Source: Platerodrilus igneus (Eukaryota > Arthropoda > Insecta > Coleoptera > Lycidae). Taken from it: a DNA stretch of 64,000 bases. Under the pieces are notes generated by a model, which had not been told where the DNA came from, searched no databases, and saw nothing but the letters and a program-made list of their open reading frames with translations. Position numbers and translations under genes: made by a program. The stretch lies in contig JARFIW010000588.1 in NCBI GenBank assembly GCA_036346225.1, forward strand, positions 4,717,501 through 4,781,500, written 5' to 3'. Positions 12,113 through 25,267 of the stretch are shown here, piece after piece (the stretch's first letter is position 1; the number at the start of each line of letters is the position of its first letter).

Positions 12113-12412
12113 TGTTACGTGCCAAAAATTTGGCACTAGACTCTTTTGTTTAGTTTTGATGTACGGAGGTTTCGCGCCATAAATTTAAAAAACTTGGTGC
12201 GCATATTTCCGTTACGTCAGAAGTGCGTTGGACGCACTTCGCGCCGACGCGTGTAAGGAAGAAAAGAGGGGAAGTTTCCGGGAGACGCTGAAACGTGGCC
12301 TTTTACCTTTCAACATCCAGAAGAGTGGTTGGGTATCGTATCGTACCGTATCTTTATCTTTTTATTATGTAGATTTCCTTTGCCTTATTTGATTGTCGTC
12401 CCTTTAAACCTG
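12113..12412 (+). repeat. 5' LTR segment of gypsy element
   Basis: This is the part of the 5' LTR shared with 25268-25567. The LTR very likely runs further, but its end cannot be fixed because the 3' copy is truncated. Non-coding leader sequence continues to the gag start at 13708. Confidence 0.75.
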
Positions 12413-13707
12413 TTACTGCCGTTCCCTACATAGAAAGAAGATAATTTGAAAACAACCTGGCCGAACCGCAGTCCACGCCGCAGCACCATCTTTATCCGGA
12501 AGGGAGCCCTGCCGTAGCTAGCCGGAGCAGTCCTGATGGAGGTCGCAGCCACCATCTTTAAATAATTTGGAAAGGAGCCACGAGCAACCCTGAAGGAAGT
12601 GATTCCGTAGGAAGCTGGACCTATTCATGTGAGTACTTCGCTTTTATAAACTATTGTATGAATTTTGAATATTACGTCATTTACGTGTAATAATTTGCAT
12701 ATTGTGTGACGTCATTGACAGATGGGCGCGCTAATCTTAACTTTATAGATTGGTGTTACCAACTGCCGTTGCGTCGCGTATACCGCGTCGACGGTAAATA
12801 TAAAGAGGACGTTTTAATGTAAGAATTGCCGCCTCAACGTGGTTTTTAGTTTGTATGATTTCTTTTTATGGCTTTACAATGTATTATTTAACGTTACCTA
12901 TAGCTTTTCTACTTAAAAAAATAAATTATCTAATTTTCTAATATCTATGGACCCTAAAAATTTATGTTGGTATTTTGGAAGTCACTAAATTCCTAAGATG
13001 TCAAGACAGTTGTTATAGTAACTAAATGTAAACCGCCATTTTGATATTGAAATGCTTGGCTTTTGTCTTTAAAATGTTTTGTTAATTAATTTTCTTCCAA
13101 TTTTAAATGCGGTGTACCTTTTTTAACTTGAATTGTGTTAAATGGTTGTAGAGTTTGTTTTTTGAAATGGAATTAAAGTGTTTTTCATCAGCAGTGTTTA
13201 CAGGATAATATAACATCACATACATGTTTACACCATATAATTTTGAATGTGAGTATTTTATAATTATAAGTAAACAGCTTATTTTTTTTACCTATTATGA
13301 AAGAAAAGTGAAATTCTTTTTAAAAAAAAAAGCTATAAAATGCAGTTAAATAATCACTTTATTTTTGAAATTTTTCTGACTTATCTCAATTAACTTGTTT
13401 TTGGATTAATTTTAAAGCTACCATTTAAATAACACATATAATGTACCTTTCTATAATTTGGAGTGTCATTTTGTAACCTAACCGTGATATATTTCTTTTC
13501 TTAAACATTATCTTACTTTGATATAGTTTTAAAAGTTGTTCCCGTAAGTGATTTAAACAGTGTAACCTATAAATGCTTTTTTAAAAAAGATTTTGTCTTT
13601 AAATAAACTTAACATAACGAATTGAAGTTTAGTATACCGTTTATTATCTTCTGAATTACTTTAGTATCGTATATTTTCTATACTTGTGTCTCAAATATTA
13701 TTTCAAA

Positions 13708-15010
13708 ATGAATATCACACATCTTAAGTCTTTAGAGCTGATTTACGAAATTGAATGTAAAAACATCACAGCCGCCTCTAATCAAAATGATAGACGATTG
13801 CAACTTAAAGCCATTTTAGCCCAGGAAACAAAAGGTCTACCTATTTCTAAAAAAAAGTGTTTCCGATTTAACTCAAAATGTATCTGAAATCAAACAATCT
13901 CTTGAGGATATAACTAATATAATAAATAAAGTTGACCCCAGCCCAAGTAATATTGAATTAAAACGTCTGGTTTCTCGTATAATCCACCTTAAGCAGCGTA
14001 TAGAACTATTGTGCTTATATGACAATGAACAAGCGAACCAAGCTACACAAACTTTTCTATCAGATATCCTATTACTTGAAGGGATAGTTCTTGAGAGACT
14101 CAATCCAAACGCAGACACAGATATATCGCTACCGTTATCAAATCTCGTAATTTCCCAAGCTACACCATTAGAGAAATCTATATCTGTTTATAAATAGAGT
14201 TTAACTTTTCAAGGTTTTGACTACAAAATCTCTTTAATGTCCTTTCTTGACAGGATTAACGATTTCAGAATTTCACGCAAATGTACCGACCAGGATTTAT
14301 TTGTTTCAGCGGGTGAATTGTTCTCTGATTCTGCGTTGATCTGGTACCGTAACGTTAGAGATCAGATTTCTACCTGGGAGGAATTAGTTACATGTTTAAA
14401 ACGAGACTTCCTACCCCATGGTTATATTACCGACCTTTGGAACGAGATACGAAATCGAACCCAAGGACCTGATGAAAATGTTATTTTCTTTATTACCTCA
14501 ATAGAAGCCTTATATAGTAGACTTGATAATAAACCTTCAGAATTTGAAATTATCGATCAGTTACGTAGAAATTTAAATCCTTATTTTTCCGAACGTCTAG
14601 CGTTCAACACATTTCTTCCTTAGCTCAATTCAAAGATTTATGTCGTTCTCTTCAAGAAGTAAAGCTGCGAGTTGATAAATAACGCCCCCCCCCTCCAGAA
14701 AAACAATCTTGACTTTTAGAACCCGATTTAGCGTGTCAAGTTCAAACTTCTCATAAAGTATCTACCCTTAATGTTCCTTCTACCTCAACCTTACTTACGT
14801 GTTGGAACTGTAAGAGAAGTGGACATAATTACAACGTTTGTACATACCCCAAAAATATTTTTTGCTATGGCTGTGGTCGCGCAAATGTCTATAAATCTAA
14901 CTGTACGAATTGTAATCCTAACGTATCGGGAAACTCTCGTCGAGATATTTCTACTCAGGGCGTAAATATCTCAAGAAATCAAAATCGTTCTCAACACCAA
15001 TCATTCAACG
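13708..15010 (+). pseudogene. Gypsy gag with CCHC knuckle, broken
   Basis: The frame opens at ATG 13708 and is broken near 13850, 14197, 14620 and later. The part at 14237-14623 is a retrotransposon gag core (LFSDSALIWYRN, W-E-E-L, LKRDFLP). A nucleocapsid-type CCHC knuckle, CWNCKRSGHNYNVC, lies at about 14800-14841, followed by a second cysteine cluster (FCYGCGRANVYKSNC). The family packages retrotransposon RNA in particles; this copy cannot do so. Confidence 0.75.
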
Positions 15011-15199
15011 GACCCAGACGTCAATAAACTTAAATCATAAAATTACCTCTAACGCTGTACCGTTATTAAATTTATCTAACAATAATATCGCTACTGTTAA
15101 TGTACAAAATGCCTTACCTTCATTAGAAGAATTATGTTATACTACCCCGTCAGAATGGTCTAATTGGCTACAAACCGTTAATTCCTTTTACCATAAAAA

Positions 15200-15530
15200 G
15201 TCTGCTGCCTTACAACTTGTTAAAAAAACCCTTTGATAACCGTCCACATTTACCCATCTCGATTGGTTCCTTTAATGTAATAGCTTTACTGCACACAGGT
15301 TCCTCATGCTCCCTTATAAACAACGAAGGTCTACAACAATTATCTAAACAAAATATTAAAATTTAAATTGCTCCCGAAAAAACTTCCATAAATTTAGCTG
15401 ACGATAATCAAATATATGTAACGGGTTCCCTTACACTAAAAATTCGAGTAGAATCACTTGAACGTGAGGTTCCATTTTTGATTGTACCTACATTAGCTTA
15501 TCCTTTCCTACTAGGTGTAGACTTTTGCAA
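15200..15530 (+). pseudogene. Gypsy aspartic protease, active site altered
   Basis: A retropepsin-like stretch has LLHTGSSCSLI where the family has the catalytic D-T/S-G. The codon at 15292-15294 is CAC (His), so the catalytic Asp is lost. The domain closes with a LLGVDF block that runs into the RT frame. A stop lies between (about 15364). Confidence 0.7.
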
Positions 15531-17387
15531 ACTTTTTAACTTGTCGCTTTACTTCCAAGATTTTTCATGGCAAACTTCTCTTAAAACAAATTCCTGTGCA
15601 TCTGCAGGAATATCTAATAAAATTTCTCTTACCGATTCACAAAATGTAATTCTTAACTCTACAATTGACAAATTTCGTAAACTTAATACTTCTGAACTTG
15701 GTTGCGTTACTACTGCAACACATGTTATCTCTACAGGTGATGCCCTCCCTTTTAAGCAACGTCAATATCCATTATCGCCTGCATTACAAAAGCATTTGCA
15801 TTCCGAAATAGATAAAATGTTAGGATCTGGTGTTATCTCTCCCTCAAATTCACCATGGATGTCTCCCGTATTATTAGTTCGTAAAAAGAATGACGATTGG
15901 CGTGTTTGTTTTGATGGCAGAAAGTTGAATTCAGTAACCGTCTCTGACGCTTACCCTCTACCAAGAACTGACTCAATTTTAAGCCGGCTTCGAAACGCAA
16001 AATTTATCTCATCTATCGACCTTAGACAAGCTTTTTATCAGATACCCCTCGATTTACCTTCCCGTCCTAAAACTGCTTTTTGTATTCCAGGCCGAGGTCA
16101 TTCGAATATAATTTTTTGCCATTTGGTCTTTGTAACGCACCACAAACCCTACAATGTACTATGGATCAAACGTTAGGTCCTATCTTACATCAGGAACGTG
16201 CCTTTGTGTTTCTAGATGATATTTTAGTTATCTCAAGTTCCTTTGATGAACATATCGCCACATTAAATGAAGTTGCAGAACGCTTAAATGCAGCAGGTTT
16301 TAAGATAAACTGGGAGAAGTGTCAATTTTGTTGTTCGTCCCTTACATTTCTTGGTTTTATTACCGATGGAACTGGTCTACGAGCAGATCATGCTAAAGTT
16401 GACGCTATTACTAAATTCAAAACACCTAAAACTGTTACCGAAATCAAACATTTAATCGGAATGATTAGCTATTATCGCACCTTTTTACCTAACCTTTCAA
16501 CTATATCTACACCAATTACCGCTTTAATTAAAAATAAAAACAAGTCCCAAACTATTGAGTGGAATTTAAAATCTCAACAGGCTCTCGAACAAATTAAAAC
16601 ATTAATCACTTCAGCACCTATCTTAATCTCACCCAATTTCGATAAAAAAATTTATATACAGACCGATGCCTCGCTTACTGGTTTAGCCGCAATGTTGTTC
16701 CAGGTGAGCAATGGTTTAGAACATCCAATTGCTTATGCAAGTCGCGCCTTAACTTCTGCCGAACAAAAATACTCAGCTACCAAACGAGAATTATTGGGAG
16801 TTATCTTTGGCATCGAAAAATTTAGAGGATATGTTGAAGGTACACATTTTACCGTAATTACTGATTGTGCAGCTCTCACTTGGCTAAATAACTTAAAACA
16901 TCACGCAGGTCGTTTGGCAAGATGGAACTTGCGTATCTCTCAATTCACCTTTGACGTTAGGCATAGGCCTGGCAAATTAAATATCGTACCTGATGCCTTA
17001 TGTCGTGATGTTGGCTCTCTTAACCTTCCAAATCTAATTCCTGATACCTGGTATCTTAGTATAATTAAAAAAGTTTCTGATAATCCCGATAAATTTCCTA
17101 CCTCTCGTGTAACCAACAATAGATTATATAAATTTGTAACTTCTTCGCCTCACAAAATATCTAACATTCCTGAATGGAAACTTGTCGTCCCTACCGCTAA
17201 CCGCAGTGAGGTGCTTAAATTATGTCACGATGATCCCATAGTTGCCCACCTTGGTGTTACAAAAACTCTCGCTAAAATATCTGAACTATATTATTGGTTC
17301 ACACTAAAACAGTCTGTTTGTCGCTATATTAGAACTGTAAAATTTGTGGTTCTCATAAGAGCTCGCAAGAGGCTCGTTCTGGCTTAA
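15531..17387 (+). pseudogene. Gypsy reverse transcriptase and RNase H, one frameshift
   Basis: The RT fingers carry SPWMSPVLLVRKKN and WRVCFDGRKLN, and the palm carries FISSIDLRQAFYQI. A frameshift near 16090 then moves the reading to another frame with LPFGLCNAP and the catalytic FLDD at about 16213. The connection and RNase H follow (QTDASLTGLAAM, HPIAYASRALT, KRELLGVIFGIEKF, VITDCAALTWL). The integrase HHCC zinc-binding part begins at about 17225 (H, H). Its Cys pair CKIC lies in another frame because of a one-base loss near 17335. Apart from these shifts the domains are well preserved. Confidence 0.85.
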
Positions 17388-18274
17388 TGGGTAACTTTAA
17401 ACGTGTATCTTATCCCTTTCAATTAATATCGCTCGACTTATTAGGACCTCTCCACCGATCGAAAAAAGGTAACCAATATCTTTTAGTTGTCACCGATTGG
17501 TTTTCTAAATTTGTTATGGTGCAACCCTTACGTAAAGCTACATCTGTTGCTATAATTAAATTCCTAGAACAAAATGTATTTCTTATCTTTGATGTTCCTC
17601 AGATTATTCTTTGTGACAATGGGGCACAATTTATCTCTAAAGATTTTCAAAATTTCGTTATGAGTTATAAAGTACAAAAAATTTGGTTTAACGCAAAATA
17701 CCATCCTCAAGTAAACCCTACCGAAAGAGTAAATAGAGTTTTAATTACCGCTATCTCTTCCTATATTGATTCAGACCATACTACGTGGGATGAAAATATT
17801 TTTAAAATTGCTCAAGCTTTGCGTACATCTAAACACGAAGCAACCCAATTCACTCCGTCATTTCTTGTTTTTGGAAGATATACCCCAATCGATGGGAGTT
17901 ACTATGGTTTAGTTCCGGACGATACTAACGTAATTGAATTTGACGATAAAGTACGCTGGGACAAAGACCAACAATCATTACCTTCTATTTTTAACGACGT
18001 TAGAAAAAATTTGTTAAAAGCTTACGAAAAGAGCAAGGACCACTACAACTTACGTAAACGAAATATCTCCTTCGCCTTGGGCGAACAAGTTTGGAAAAGG
18101 AATTATGTGTTATCGGATGCATCTAAGAAATTTTCCTCAAAATTGGCCCCTAAATTCATCCTTTGTAAGGTCACTCGTGTTATTAGTCCCCTCATCTACG
18201 AACTTCAAGATGCTGAAGGAAAACGCCAAGGCAGGTGGCATATTAAAGACCTTAAGCCATTTTCTGCTAGTTAA
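17387..18274 (+). pseudogene. Gypsy integrase core
   Basis: This 295-codon open frame holds an rve-type integrase core. The three catalytic acids are in SLDLLGP, CDNGAQF and NPTERVNR. The C-terminal part has WHIKDLKPF, typical of gypsy integrase tails. The frame itself is open to the stop at 18272, but it is separated from the zinc-binding domain by the frameshift upstream, so no complete integrase is made. Confidence 0.8.
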
Positions 18275-19713
18275 GTTTTTCACGTTCCATTCTCTTCACA
18301 ATTTACCTAATATTTTTTGTTTTCACCATCAATTAGTAACTTTAATTACTTATTTCCTCTCGTATACAGTATATACCTTCTACACTTACTTACCTTAAAT
18401 TAGCTATCTTTTTCCTTTTGGTTGACTTTTTCTTGACCATACCGTTACATATACATTATTTTATTCTCTACACTCCCCAATATAACTCGGTTGCTTCATT
18501 TAATTAATCCTCGAACTTTTCCTACAGCATATTATTTGGTTTTCAGTATTTATCTTACATCGTTTAATTTTGTGGTAATTGTCGTAACTTTGGTTGTAAT
18601 AACTCATTGAATTTTTATGATTGGTTTCAGCTGATGTTTAGAGTGGATGCTTTCTTCTTTGGGCTCACATAGGAGCCGCGGCCTATGCCATTGTAAGAAA
18701 TAGTTCATATTCGCAGTTGCAAAAAACTAGGATTGTCTATTCCATGTGTTTTTCCTCTGAATTATTACAGTCGCCCACATTATACTACATCATTATTTGT
18801 TTCTTTTCCTACTAAATCACCATAACTTATAAACTTTTTTTTTCATTGTTTTTTATTGAACTTCGTGGTGAGGCGCTATCGCTTCCTATTGATATCTTAT
18901 TAAATTCTCGGTTGTTTAGCATATTGGGACAGTGTGTCTGTATTTAACAGCTTATAATTAGGCATCTTTGTGTGTTTAGGGCATTATAGTTTTAAAAAAC
19001 TACTTTGAAACAGTTGGGTTTTCGTGTGATTGTATCTGTAATGATACTTTTAAGTTGTTGTGTCAACTTTTGTCTAATATACTTATCGTAGTGGATGCAC
19101 TCGTTAGGAAAATGATCGTACTAGTTCTCTTAAGAGTCTAGTGAATTTTTTTTAAACGTATGATATACCTTATCTTGTTGGATTAATATCGCAGGTGGTC
19201 CTTCAGACCGATCTGTGTTTAAATAGGGACAATTCTCTACCTTCTCTCGGACGCTTGTCCAAAAACTCTACTTTTTCTTATCCTACTGTCTCCGTTTCTG
19301 CCTTATCTTTCCTTCGGTGGACCTGTTCTCGTCCCGGAACACCCGTCTGCCACATAAGAGTGATGTTCCCTCACTCCGGGCTACTGACTACATTGGCTGG
19401 TTGAGTAGCGCTTTGCTATCCACCTTTTCTGTTTCTTTAGCTCAATGCGAGCCCTTCCTCTATTTTTTTTCTACCTGGAAGTGCCTCTTATGCATTCCGA
19501 ATACCCATCTCCCTCTTTCTACCGTTCCTATTTCTCTGCCTTTTCATTTCCGTCAGTCACCGTGTGGTTGCGCGGGAGGTTTTCACAGACACCCGGACCA
19601 CGTGTCTGGGAATCTTTCGTGAGGTCATGCGGTGCCGCTGTCAGTGCAGATGGGCGCTGACAGTGAAGGTATGTATGAGTGTGTGTATGTGTGAGTGGAT
19701 GTATATATATATA
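18275..19713 (+). other. Gypsy 3' non-coding region
   Basis: AT-rich then pyrimidine-rich sequence after the integrase stop, with no env-like membrane protein. Short frames at 19195-19660 show no family motif. A GT/TA microsatellite (about 19670-19713) lies at the mariner insertion point. Confidence 0.45.
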
Positions 19714-22006
19714 CAGGGTGCCCACAATCTATCTCCGTATATGGGTAACTTTTTTATTATAGAAGATACAATGTTGGTTAAATTAGCAAAGTTGAAGAGA
19801 AATTTACGAGTAGTATGATGCTTTTTTGAAAACTCACCTAGATGCTCAACTTTTTTAGATATTTGAAAAAAACTGAAATTTGCCATTTTCTTCAAACGCT
19901 AATAACTTTTTAACGGTTTAACCTATAGAGAAAATAAAACTGCTTGTAAGGTAACTTTTATGTAGAATTCAATAGCGTATATGACAATTTTAATTGGAAA
20001 TGGGTTTTCAAGCTACAAACATAACCTCACTTTTTAAATGGAAACCATAGTTCAATATAACCCAAATGGAAAGGTTTTTCTTTTCTGATTACCCTGATGT
20101 AAGGGTTGATGTACTTATTTTCAGTAGTTTCTTCATAATAAAGAAAAACGATTTATTTATTTGCGGGCATCAAGGAGTCCATGGATACATATTTTAAATA
20201 AACAAAAACAACTGGCATTTGTCAGATATTATTAGTTAAAGTGTTTATTTGCTCTGGGTTGCAAATTTTGTGTAGAAGACTTTTAAATTTATTTGATTAT
20301 AATAGAGAATGTATACAAACGACGAAAAAATGACATGCTCTTTTGTTACTATGCCTGTAACAGAAATTGTGATGCTGCTGGTGATATGTATTATGAAAGA
20401 TATTTGGAAAGAAGGCAGCCAGATAAACGATTGTTTTCTAAATTAGAAAACAATTTAAAAGGTTTGGTGCTTTTACAAAACCCAGTACTGATAAAAGAAA
20501 ATTCAAACCTGATGATGAAGAACGTGTGTTAGCCTACATAAATTTTAAGCCAACAGCGTCCACCGAGAAACTGCAATTGAGTGCGCTACTTCTACAGAAA
20601 AAGCTCGCCTAATTTTAAAACAAAATCGCTACAAACCATACAAAACCCATGTTAGCAATACACTGTATCATGGGGATTGTGAGAGAAGACAACAGTTTTG
20701 TAGGTGGTTTCTTAATGAAACAAATAATAATCCTGGTTTTAGTCACACTATTATATTTACCGACGAAGCAAAATTTACTAACAAAGGCATGTTTAACAGA
20801 AAAATACAGTCTACTGGAGTCAGGAAAATCCCATTTAACAGAAGAAAGGCGGGATCAACATCAATTTTCGATAAATGTGTGGTGTGCCATTTTGGTAATA
20901 AAATACTTGGGCCTTTCTTCTATAATTATAATTTAAATGGTGTACACTATTTGAATTTTCTACAAAACGAATTGCAAGAAATGCTCGATAATTTGCCACT
21001 TCATTTACTGCAAAACTTATATTATTTTCAGCATGACGGTGCACCTGCTCACAATGCTCAAGCCGTTTCTGAATATCTTGATAATAGTTTTCCAAATTGG
21101 ATTGGCAATGCAGGTCCTGTTCCATGGCCGGCAAGATCACCAGAACTATCGCCACTGGATTTTTTCTTTGGGGTACTGTAAAGGATGTAGTGTATGCTAA
21201 AAAATCCAATAACATTGAGCAACTCAAAGATAGTATTACAGCAGCTATTACAAGTATAAAACCACAAACGTTAAATAAGGTGCACCAAAACCTAATTAAA
21301 AGGTGCGAAATGTGTTTGCAAGCTAATGGAGGTCATTTTGAGCATATGTTAATGTAGAGTGGGCATATTCGCATTAATTAATTTTGTTTCCTTTGATTAA
21401 GTTATTTGTATTGTATGGATAGTTTATTTTTTAAGTATTTTATTTTTCTTAGTTTATAATAAATTTAGTTACAATAAACTTGTGTTTCCATTATTGATTT
21501 TTACACATTTTGTTTGTTTGTAATATGTATCCATGGACTCCTTGATGTCCGCAAATAAATAAATCGTTTTTTCTTTATTATGAAGAAACTACTGAAAATA
21601 AGTACATCAACCTTTACATCAGGGTAATCAGAAAAGAAAAACCTTTCCATTTGGGTTATATTGAACTATGGTTTCTATTTAAAAAAAGTGAGGTTATGTT
21701 TGTAGCTTGAAAACCCATTTCCAATTAAAATTGTCATATACGCTATTGAATTCTACGTAAAAAGTTACCTTACAAGCAGTTTTTATTTTCTCTATAGGTT
21801 AAACCGTTAAAAAGTTATTAGCGTTTGAAGAAAATGGCAAATTTCAGTTTTTTTCAAATATCTAAAAAAGTTGAGCATCTAGGTGAGTTTTCAAAAAAGC
21901 ATCATACTACTCGTAAATTTCTCTTCAACTTTGCTAATTTAACCAATATTGTATCTTCTATAATAAAAAAGTTACCCATATACGGAGATAGATTGTGGGC
22001 ACCCTG
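19714..22006 (+). mobile_element. Mariner-like element with long TIRs, copy 2
   Basis: This is a 2,293-bp second copy of the element at 2738-5037 in the opposite orientation, flanked by TA inside TA-repeat sequence. The TIRs are 19714-20193 and 21522-22006. Identity to copy 1 is very high by eye over the whole length, suggesting recent movement of both. Confidence 0.9.
20335..21359 (+). pseudogene. Mariner-superfamily transposase, decayed
   Basis: Same protein as at 3388-4413: N-terminal DNA-binding domain, then IIFTDEA, FQHDGAPAHN and WPARSPELSPLDFF catalytic blocks. The frame is lost after the N-terminal domain (about 20455), near 20565 (a base missing that copy 1 has), near 20800 and after the third Asp (about 21165). 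The shifts near 20455 and 21165 are also in copy 1. The ATG at 20335 is chosen because it is in frame with the helix-turn-helix part. Confidence 0.85.
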
Positions 22007-22040
<34 letters not shown>

Positions 22041-24074
22041 GTTTTAAAAGATCAAAAATAAATATAAACGAAGCAATTTCAACACACCCTGTATAAAGGA
22101 ACAACCAGAAAGTACGTGCGAAAATTATATTAGTTAATTCATTTTTAAGTATCTGGTATTAATGAAATTTTATAAATAATTAATGAAATTTAAGTAGGTT
22201 TGCAAAGAAATTAAATGGTAGAAGCCAATGCCATTAATTTATTAATTAATTTGAATTTAATTGAACGATTATTGAGGTATAATATGCATAAAAGCGTTTA
22301 AAAACCCGGTAATACCAAGAGGAGACGCGTTGCTAACGTACAAATATATCAATATATCAATTGAACACCTGCGTATTTTTATAAAAGTCAAGTTCTGCTT
22401 AAATTGTGTAGATAACAAATGGTTACAGAGAATGTCGGATAAACCGTTGCTTATATTCACGGGAAATGCTAATGAGGGGGTTATTTAACTCACATAGACA
22501 GTCCACGTGTGTAAACAGTGAACAAACAAGAATATTGATTTTTCTACCACTCTAGCAAGGTTAGACAGAGATGTAGAAAACGTATAAGCATGAGACCACA
22601 ATAGTAGAGGAGGGATTTGAAAAACGTCATTAAGTCTACGATTAGTCGATATGTTAGTTTGACTTGACATAGACACGAGGACAGTGTAGCGTAAGTTTCT
22701 TAAAGTTTTATAACGAGATATGGAAATTCGCAGATTTGAAATTGGGGTTGAGTGCAAAATTGTGAGAATGTGTTGTTGTGAGCAGGATTTCGGATAACTG
22801 GGGGCCTGGAGAGGTTACAGTCGAAAGACATAAATACTCTAGAGAACTAGGACTCGCTCTCTTGTCTTTTAACTTCGTGCATTAGTATTTCGATCGTCCC
22901 AAAAGCACGTATAAAAGTTAACATGAGTTGTAAGTATTGACAAATAAATTTTAATAGTATTGCTTAGTGGTAGCCTCTAAATTAAATTAAAACGCGGTTA
23001 ATGTGCCGAGATTATTATTATTTTAATTGAGGTACCACCTATAATTTTTAATCAACTCGTGTCGGGTAAAGTAACGTAGATTACTGTGAAATGAAATTTG
23101 GAATTTGGTTACACCGAGAAGAAGGCGTTGGCGGATCAACTGAAATGGAAGTCGTCTAGTAATTGCGAGAAACGACCTGCTGCGGGATAGAAATTTTCAT
23201 GGCATCATCTACAGTGCGAAGATCTTCTAGAAATTCCAGGTAACGATTTAATATTGTGATTCCTATAAACTGTAAATATTGGGGTGGCGTATGAGAGTGT
23301 TTTTCAAGGTAGTGTGAATTATTTGAGTATTGAACAGAATTTGTGTAAATAACTTTATTACGGTATTCTACTAGAAATTGAAGGTGTCTAGAAAGCTTTT
23401 AAACGTTCCATCAGAACGTGAAATTTTGTGAAGAGTACATGACTTTGGTTTTTTTTGTATTTTTAAAGTATGCACAGTAGAGGGGCATACATTATGCAGA
23501 AGTAGAATGGGTTATTATGAGCTCACCATACCCCACAGTTAACGTAGATTATTAAAATAAATAACTAAATAAATTATAGTAAAGGAATTTTAGAAAAGGT
23601 ATTATTCAAGGTCCATTTACTCCGCGTACGTTTTATGTGTTTGATGATTTTGAAATTAAATAAAGGACATTACAAAATAAGAGTTACTGAAGTGTAACGT
23701 GAATAATAAAATATGGACAATAATAAATTGCATTTGTAAATAGGAATAAATAAAAGATTGTATGTTTGTTGTATTTTGTGGTTTTATTGGGAGTGTGCGT
23801 GAATGATAGGATTTATGAATGAATATAGCTATCCAAAAGGAGGTCCAAATGAGCTAGCCAAAAGCAGTTGAAAAAGGTAATTCAACCGAGGAAGAGAGGA
23901 AAACGGGTAAGCAATATCTTTTTTGACTTATTTAAATTTTTGGAAATTTTTCTATTTTCAAATTTGAAAATTTTATATTATTTCCGAAAATAATTTTGTT
24001 GGTGAGGATTTTACCCGAGTACCACAGCAATCTTATGGCGCCCAATTCGTGAGGCTCGATTCTTATAAAGTACC

Positions 24075-24117
<43 letters not shown>

Positions 24118-24300
24118 GTTATATATCGTGTGGATATCGAGGGATTATCTCACCGATATCAATTAACGCCGGGTGCAGGGATGCACCCAAATGCCTTTGC
24201 CGGTCCCTTGTGCCGTTTATTGCAAACGGACCTGCTTCACAGGTTGCTCTTTTTAGAGGGTACGAGAAATTCCCATTTAACGGCTCTACGGAGCCACTCT
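22007..24300 (+). other. Possible LTR-like non-coding segment
   Basis: No protein is visible. Several regulatory-looking features occur: a TATA-like CGTATAAAAG at about 22909, AATAAA words (for example near 22943 and 23747), and a splice-donor-like CCAGGTAACG near 23238. A primer-binding-like TGGCGCCCAA lies at 24036-24045, just after CCACAGCA. This resembles the end of an LTR followed by a tRNA-Lys primer site. A TA microsatellite (22007-22032) and a longer one (24081-24114) flank the segment. No matching second LTR was found. Confidence 0.35.
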
Positions 24301-24605
24301 ATCGTTATCTTTATCTATTGTCTTTGATAATAATTTAAGTTAATATCTCTATCTTATTTATTATCTTTGATAATAACCTTAGCTTAATATCGTTATCTTA
24401 CCGATTATATTTAGTAATAAATTTAGTTTAATGTCGCGTTACCTTACCTACTATCTCTAATAATAACTATAGCTTAATATCGCGTTATCTTACCAAGCAT
24501 CTCAAATAATAATTAAAGCTTAATATCGTTATCTTACCTATTACCTTTGATAATAACTTAAGCTCAATATCGTTATCTTATCTATTATCTTCGACAACAA
24601 TTTGA
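24300..24605 (+). repeat. Tandem repeat, about 45-46 bp unit, about six copies
   Basis: The unit has the form GATAATAAnnTnAGCTTAAT followed by ATCGTTATCTTACC and TATTATCTTT. Copies diverge by several bases each, and some carry ATCGCGTTATC instead of ATCGTTATC. Confidence 0.8.
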
Positions 24606-25267
24606 GATCTCGTTTTATCTTTTTATCTTCCTAACGTTTGGTATTTATAAACAGGCGTGGGAATTATTTTTTCTTGAAATTAAGTGAAAAAGCTAACTTG
24701 ATATAGAAATGTAATTTGTTAAGTTAGCTAAGTAAGGATTCAGTAAAGTGGTACGTTTGGTAAATTTGTTGATTCACAACCATGTCATGGATAAGTTTTG
24801 ATGTGTATCGTTATTTAAACCAAAGTACCAGTGACAAAAATTTGCTAGAGTGTAGAGTGACTCACTCTTTTGAACATTTTTAAATTTGGGCACTTTTTGC
24901 CAACAAAGGATAGTTTTGATGCAACGCTCATGTGCGTCTGCACGTAAGAAACTTTAATTTTAGTTTTAGTATATAGGTTAGGCGACTTGTGCGCATTTGT
25001 TTTAATTTAAGTAGTGTTTCATGCTCCCCGACAAATTTGTGCTGTCGATTATTAATGTAGTCAAAAACAATGGAGCTACATATTCCGTTTCCTGGTACTT
25101 CGGAAGACGTGTTACCGGTCGAAAAACCAGGTGGCGCCTTAAATAAACATTTTGTAGGATTTAAGTTAGGATTTACGTAGGGTAGTTAGGATTTAGATTT
25201 TAAGATGTTACTGTGCTAACAGTCTTTTTCTTTTTTTAAGTTTTTTCTTTTATGGCTTTGTCTTGAT
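24606..25267 (+). other. Sequence before the gypsy 3' LTR
   Basis: Mostly non-coding. A 36-residue open frame with an ATG lies at 25070-25180 and shows no recognisable motif. The end near 25225-25267 is T-rich and abuts the LTR. Confidence 0.35.

Noticed and set aside
19195..19660. A possible env-like ORF after the gypsy integrase
   Set aside because: Frames are short, overlap each other and lack a signal peptide, cleavage site or membrane anchor.
24300..24605. CRISPR-like array
   Set aside because: Units are adjacent without unique spacers, diverge from each other, and the genome is animal.
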